Part shown: positions 58,977 through 64,000 of the stretch, one piece after another
Layout: every line of letters starts with the position of its first letter
Numbering within the stretch: position 1 is the first letter of the stretch
Origin: Bactericera cockerelli
Lineage: Eukaryota; Arthropoda; Insecta; Hemiptera; Triozidae
Assembly: GCA_024516035.1 (NCBI GenBank)
Contig: JAMCCL010000138.1
Span: 1 to 64,000, forward strand
Direction of reading: 5' to 3'
DNA length: 64,000 bases
Made by a program: the position numbers and the translations under genes
The notes under the pieces: generated by a model
Told to the model about the DNA's origin: nothing
Database searches by the model: none
Seen by the model: the letters and a program-made list of their open reading frames with translations, nothing else

Positions 58977-59625
58977 TACTTTCCTTATCCTATAATAAGG
59001 AAAGTATTGTATTCGTCGAAAATTTGACCTACCCAGTTTTTCACATTTCTGGACGAATTATAGCCTCAGGATACCAAAAAAGTTGTTTTTAGCCATTGGT
59101 CCGTGCGTCTGTCTGTCTGTCTGTCCGTCTGTCTGTCTGTCTGTCTGTCTGTCTGTGAACAGGATATCTCAAGAACGGTAAGAGCTAGAGACTTGAAATT
59201 TGGTATGCAATTCAATTTTATACACCAGACGAACCACGAAACTTTTGGTTGAAATCGGCCGCAAAATGCGGCCGCAGGGCCGCAAATATTGGCCGCAAGC
59301 GCCGCTTCTTTGAATTGGTTAAAGATACAAAAAAAGTTACAGAACAACATTTTCTTAGATAAAAAAAATAATAGGGGTCTCTCCTTATCATTTTTTTGAT
59401 ATCTTGAACTTTTTGGACCTCGGCCCCAATTTACCGGTATTTTGGGGGGGACCCGCTCAGACTAACTTTTTTATTATTCATCCTAGATGGGGATTGTGAC
59501 ATATCAAATCCAATGATTTTGAGGTGCTGATTACGAATTTGGCTTTGATTTTTAGCTGACTTTTATCTTTGAGTCACCAGTGGCTTTTGGTCCTGTTCCC
59601 ATTCCTAATATGATAAGGAAAGTCG
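58977..59625 (+). repeat. Dispersed repeat family H, copy 2, longer
   Basis: Starts with a perfect 12-bp hairpin TACTTTCCTTAT/ATAAGGAAAGTA (58,977-58,988 and 58,995-59,006), followed by the blocks listed for 56,383. It includes a (GTCT)n run at 59,105-59,156, several GGCCGCAA words at 59,257-59,305, and a final ATAAGGAAAGT near 59,614 that repeats the right hairpin arm. The right boundary is inferred from that word. Confidence 0.65.
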
Positions 59626-61089
59626 TGTGATGTTTACACCAGATTTTTTATACTTAACCTGTATAATTATGTATAGCTGGTATGATAGTTTGTAAATAAA
59701 GATTTTTTTATACCTACATAACTGCATGTTATCTATATTCAAGGCAGCCTCTTTTTTCCCTTTGGAAAAGTATTCCATATTACATGAATTCAACATTTCT
59801 TTGGCTATTTCTTTTATTTTCCCTTTTTGGCTCTGTGTCTAAATATTATGCAAAACCAACCATTTTGTAATTATATGTAGGTACCCACATAATAAAAATA
59901 TTTTTGTTAAACTATTAATTTTAAAGAACATCAACCAGAAATTTCAACTAAAGAATTGCACAGTAGGTTCATGTGCTTTTGCACTCTGTGAGATACACCT
60001 AGTATACGTCGCACATTAAAGCGGTTAATTTTCCGGCCCATTAACATCGTTTTACGAGTTTACTTATCCCGAGGGATACAGAAATAGAACGCCAAAAAAG
60101 TAAAAGTAGATATTTTAAGTAAATAGAATTGAAAAAGAGGAATTTCTGAGAGAATTATGGAGATTTCTTCGTCATTTAGATGGAGAAACGAAGAAAAGGA
60201 GAAGAGAAAGATGCAAAGAGAAATCCTATAGCAATGTGGGGAATGAGTTAAATAAAATAATTATTGTTAATTACTTTTTCGATTCGAGAAACACTGGAAA
60301 GATGTTGTATCTCATGAATGAGAAATACTCAGATTTAATGGAAGACAAATCCTTGGGAAGGAAAATGGAAATTCTCAACACTTGAACTGCTGTGGGAAGA
60401 GCAGGAACCCAGATATTATTAATGGAGAGAAAGTGCTGGAAGCTTTGTTGCAAGAGGATAAAACCCAAGAGAAGGAGAATAGATCCTATATCCCCCAGAG
60501 TTTGATCACAAATACATTAGCAAATAAATACGAAACCTTTAGACCTTTAGCCTCGAGGCTTAAGTATTGTGCCCTTTCAAAACCCTTTTTATTCTATTCC
60601 TTCTGTTTGGACCATACTCTCCTTGTGTGCGAGCTCCATGCCCCTGGCTTGTGAACAGCTTTTAGAGCTTTTCAACGTCGACATGACCCTAATGATAGTT
60701 TATTTCGGTGCAGAGCTTTTACACTCATTATGTTGCGTGATGTATATATTGGATGCTGAAATGTGTTTTAAGTTTATCTGAACTGCTGTGCAAAAGGCAA
60801 CATTAGGAGGGTGTCTGCGTTATGAATGTGGTCTGTGTTTCAGGACTGCAGCAGCGGGAATCCAATTACTTGTTGGATTTTCCCAGTGTACGAAATTGTT
60901 ATGACAAAAGTGATTCAACAAGCTGTAGCGAAATTACCAATCGATTACCTATGCAAGTTTCTAACGTTAAATTTTGACGGATGAAACAAATGGAGCTTTG
61001 TCCAGGAAATGAAGTTGAGCCTCGTGCTTGCAACTGTTATCTCTCAAACAAATGAACATCTGTATTAAAATGAAAAAGCTAGAATAGTC
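59626..61089. other. Intergenic or intronic DNA, nothing recognised
   Basis: The 90-codon frame at 60,382-60,654 begins at TTG and includes NPDIINGEKVLEALLQEDKT. It lacks splice sites or known similarity, so it is not called. Confidence 0.5.
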
Positions 61090-61178
61090 AAGGTTCGTTT
61101 ATCAATTACATTAAACAGATTGGTAAATATTTGACTAGTGCTAATCATCAGATTAGTTTTGTATGCAAACCAATAAAC
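61090..61178. repeat. Dispersed repeat, copy 2
   Basis: Shares GTTTATCAATTACATTAAA and a GCTAATCATCAGATTAG core with 28,225-28,312. The core palindrome is imperfect here. Confidence 0.55.
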
Positions 61179-63175
61179 TATTTCAGTCGCAATATATTTT
61201 TATAAATTATGATGATTATGTCCCACTTCGAGACCAACTTCGAGAACTAGAACTTCTTCTAGTTATAACATTAAAAAAATATACGGATAAAATTTCTAAC
61301 AAGACTGAAAGCCAACTGGAGCAGATAAGAAAATGCCTATGACAAAAATAAGATACGAAAAAAAAAGGCGGAAGAAGACAAAAATACCCAGTCATATATT
61401 ATTTAGAGTAGCAATAACAACTCAGAAGTCTACCAAAAACAACTCCACAACAGAAGCAACTTGAGAGCATAATGCTTTATAGCTTTGGCTGAAAATGATG
61501 ATGATTCCAAAGAATACCAAATGAAAATGGAAAGCAAGAGAGAGAGGGAGAGAGAGTGAAATGAAAAGCTAAATAAGCGTATAAGATAGAAAGAGATAGG
61601 GTGGGAGGAATAAAATGTATAGTACAAAGACAAGGAAGAAGATGCCGAAAGGGAGAGAGGTGAGAAGAGACGAAATCAGGAGTGTGCATAAGGAATTATT
61701 TAAAGTGCTCTGAATCCTGCGAGACCCAAGTCTCTGAAGGTTCTAAATTGGATTACTTAATGGGATGACATTATAAAAATAAAATCATGATGCATCCAGG
61801 AATTCAATTATTAGATTCTTCGAATTTAGTCTGTATAGAAAATCAAGGTAAAAAATGCATCATGGCTGCATTTTTTGTAGCTATGGAGGTATGCCTTCTC
61901 TTTTTTTGTACAAACACATTTTTTACTACCTACCTACCTATTTTTTCATAGAAATATATATATATATTTTAAAATATAAAAATAGTAACGATATTTTCGA
62001 AAATACTTTATATCTGGCATTTTTACCATTTTTATCGTATAAACCACAGTTATCAAAATAGCCTAGAAAAACAGGGATCCTGAGTAAATATTCACAATTC
62101 CAAATTTTAACTGAAACGTTGCTTTAAAAAAATACGAGTAGCTATATCAATGTTATACTGTTCTGTTTATACTGATACGGATAATACTGACTGATCATAA
62201 AGTTGCTCTAGTAATTTCAAGACAGTGGTGCTATTTCCTACAAACAATAGTCACTTTAGTTTCAGTTTAAATTAAAACAGCGGTCGGACAGATAAATAAA
62301 AGAGTAAAAATTAAAACAAGGTTATCATATTTGTCTTCATCCCAAGTCTTGCCACAATTCTTAAGCAAACTTAACTGAAATTTGCCATGCTTAGGATTTG
62401 AACAATCGATCTATCGACTATGTGTCCTCTCCGTTTGAAGATTTGTTTGGACTACTTTACTTGATAATACTTTTTATCCAAGTACCAATTTTAAGTAATG
62501 CAAAAGCGGTTCCGGGGCACAATTACATTATAAAAAAACTAATCTGTCTGTGTATCAGAGAAAGTAAGGTGAATAAAGAAACAATTGTATTATTTTTGTT
62601 TGGCCAATAATCTCGGTCACCACACTGGACGTAGCTTATCTTTAGTGTTCTAAAATATTGAGACATCCATGTTTGAAAATTGCTTCCTTTCACTAAATAC
62701 TTTGACAATTTAGTGACTTAAATAATTTTTCCCCTCACACCAACAAAGTAAAATCTTTATTTTACTATCGACGTCACTTTAAAGGTTTCTCCAAAGGAGA
62801 ATTAAAAAATAAATATAAAAATCGAACTTTTTTTTACAATTTTTTTCCATAGTTTCTTGTTCTTTTTTACGAACGTCTTCACTATTATCAGATCCACACA
62901 AAAGATTGTATGTCACTGTAGGATAATATCAATAAGGAACGGAAAAAATGGAACAATGCTGGAGATCATTACCGATTTTGGTCCTGCATGGTTTCATCAA
63001 ATGAGGCCATAACTTTGACTTTTAATCCATCTCCTATCCTTCCCGTACTATAGTATAGCCTTGTGGATAATGACTTATTTAAATAGGTATGTTTTATCTC
63101 ATAAAAATAATTACCATTGATATTCCAAAAATGGTAACATTAATTCTTAATCTGTTTCCTCCTCTCCTGTTTCAG
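61179..63175. other. Intergenic or intronic DNA, nothing recognised
   Basis: A purine-rich patch lies at 61,530-61,570 and an (AT)n patch near 61,955. ACAAAAGATTGTATGTCACT at 62,897 resembles a word at 41,918. No exon recognised. Confidence 0.5.
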
Positions 63176-63219
63176 GTAAGCAAGTTTCATCAAAATGATG
63201 CTTTCCAAAATGTCCGTTA
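63176..63219 (+). other. Candidate 44-base microexon
   Basis: A strong polypyrimidine tract and acceptor (CCTCCTCTCCTGTTTCAG) precede 44 bases with one open frame, VSKFHQNDAFQNVR, followed by donor-like GTAAGT. Phase 0 entry would fit the alpha exon at 41,656, but the residues do not clearly match alpha subunits, and the first six bases could themselves be a donor. Confidence 0.18.
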
Positions 63220-63321
63220 GTAAGTCGTATTTAAATCACCCTTACCTCTAACAATGTTAACAAAGTCAATGATATTTTAATGTTTTCTTTTTAAGATTTA
63301 ATTCTGAAATTTAATCTGTTA

Positions 63322-63477
63322 GGGCCGAATTATGAAACAGGCTTCAGTTTAATCTTAGTGGACACTAATCTTTCACACGCCTTCTGGTGAGAATTTGAAC
63401 CAATCACATCGCACTTATAGAGCGTCTTAAGGGATGTCCATTGAGATAAAATCTAAGCCTCTTACTTAATTTGGTCC
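63322..63477. mobile_element. Harbinger-like MITE, 156 bp
   Basis: Ends GGGCCGAATTATG and its inverse AATTTGGTCC lie within inverted repeats of about 42 bases (through AGGCTT and TTAATCTTAGTGGAC). TTA flanks both sides (63,319-63,321 and 63,478-63,480), matching the 3-bp TWA duplication of PIF/Harbinger elements. No coding capacity. Confidence 0.8.
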
Positions 63478-63480
63478 TTA

Positions 63481-64000
63481 GTGTTACTGGTTTGATAATA
63501 ATGATTATAATTATTCTGAAAATACCCACTACTCTTTTGTATTCTATTCAAACTGCTGAAGTTATAACAATTATAACATCGAAATAAATATCAAAATATT
63601 TATTATTTATAACACAAAAGATCCCTTTTGCTTGCTCAAAGAATCTATTATATATTGTAGATACCTATCACCTTTTTATTTTATTTTGTTTTACGGCAAA
63701 CGTCAGTCCTTGTCACGACAGCCACCTGATATCTCTTTAACTTTAAGAATTTTATTGAACGTAAAATTTATGAGACCTCAATGAAGAAAATAAATAAGAT
63801 ATTTTTTTATGAGAGAGTTCGTCATTAAATTGAGATTTTTAAAAAAAAGTTCTTTCATAATATTTTTCTTGTAGTTATAAATCTTGCCGAGTTAATACTT
63901 TAGTAACTTTTTTATAGGAAAATTCTGTAAGAAGACGTGAACTAACCCATTTAGTCACCTTTTATATTTTGTACCGGATGGTAAAAATTTGGATACTTTT
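63481..64000. other. AT-rich DNA, nothing recognised
   Basis: No exon or repeat identified to the end of the window. Confidence 0.5.

Noticed and set aside
60382..60654. 90-codon hydrophilic frame
   Set aside because: It starts at TTG, lacks acceptor and donor sites, and has no similarity I recognise.

Overview
Animal nuclear DNA, almost certainly from an insect. The sequence is AT-rich, has long introns, contains no prokaryotic-style gene packing, and is dense in insect-type mobile elements: an R1-like LINE, other LINE 3' ends, mariner, Harbinger-like and foldback MITEs, and several tRNA- or 5S-derived SINE families. I cannot name the species; the mix would suit a hemipteran, but that is a guess.

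The window has two sequence-quality regimes. Most of bases 1 to about 23,080 looks like poorly polished long-read consensus: neighbouring bases are smoothed into homopolymers and every reading frame is broken by indels. Short cleaner islands occur, for example about 14,450-15,540. From about 23,080 to 64,000 the sequence looks clean. Broken frames in the first third should therefore not be read as biological pseudogenes without re-sequencing.

Only two host genes are recognisable. On the minus strand, four exons between about 15,044 and 11,955 encode the guanylate cyclase catalytic domain and C-terminus of the soluble guanylate cyclase beta-1 subunit. On the plus strand, 41,480-41,656 looks like the first coding exon of the alpha subunit, ending at a perfect GTAAGT donor. 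If both are right, the two subunits of the obligate nitric-oxide receptor heterodimer are encoded divergently within this window. The N-terminal exons of beta and the later exons of alpha were not found with confidence.

Layout: 1-4,872 degraded-looking R1-like LINE with poly(A); 5,011-5,316 tandem repeat; 5,317-11,950 noisy, no recognised gene; 11,955-15,044 beta cyclase exons with SINEs in the introns; 15,045-23,080 noisy sequence with SINE scraps; 23,529-23,759 a possible terminal exon of an unknown minus-strand gene; 26,000-33,200 SINEs, MITEs (one nested in another) and a LINE 3' end; 34,377-37,060 a 2.7-kb inverted duplication of a DNA transposon marked by a shared SINE insertion; 37,285-38,480 two LINE remnants; 41,480 alpha exon; 42,100-51,135 SINEs, minisatellite, a 560-bp polypurine tract and a MITE ending in a 32-bp perfect hairpin; 52,205-52,648 mariner remnant; 53,527-54,426 a minisatellite whose unit lengths nearly all keep frame; 55,560-64,000 dispersed repeats, one more SINE, a Harbinger-like MITE and otherwise featureless, probably intronic, DNA.

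Large parts of the 41,657-64,000 interval are probably the first intron of the alpha gene, if its next exon lies outside the window.
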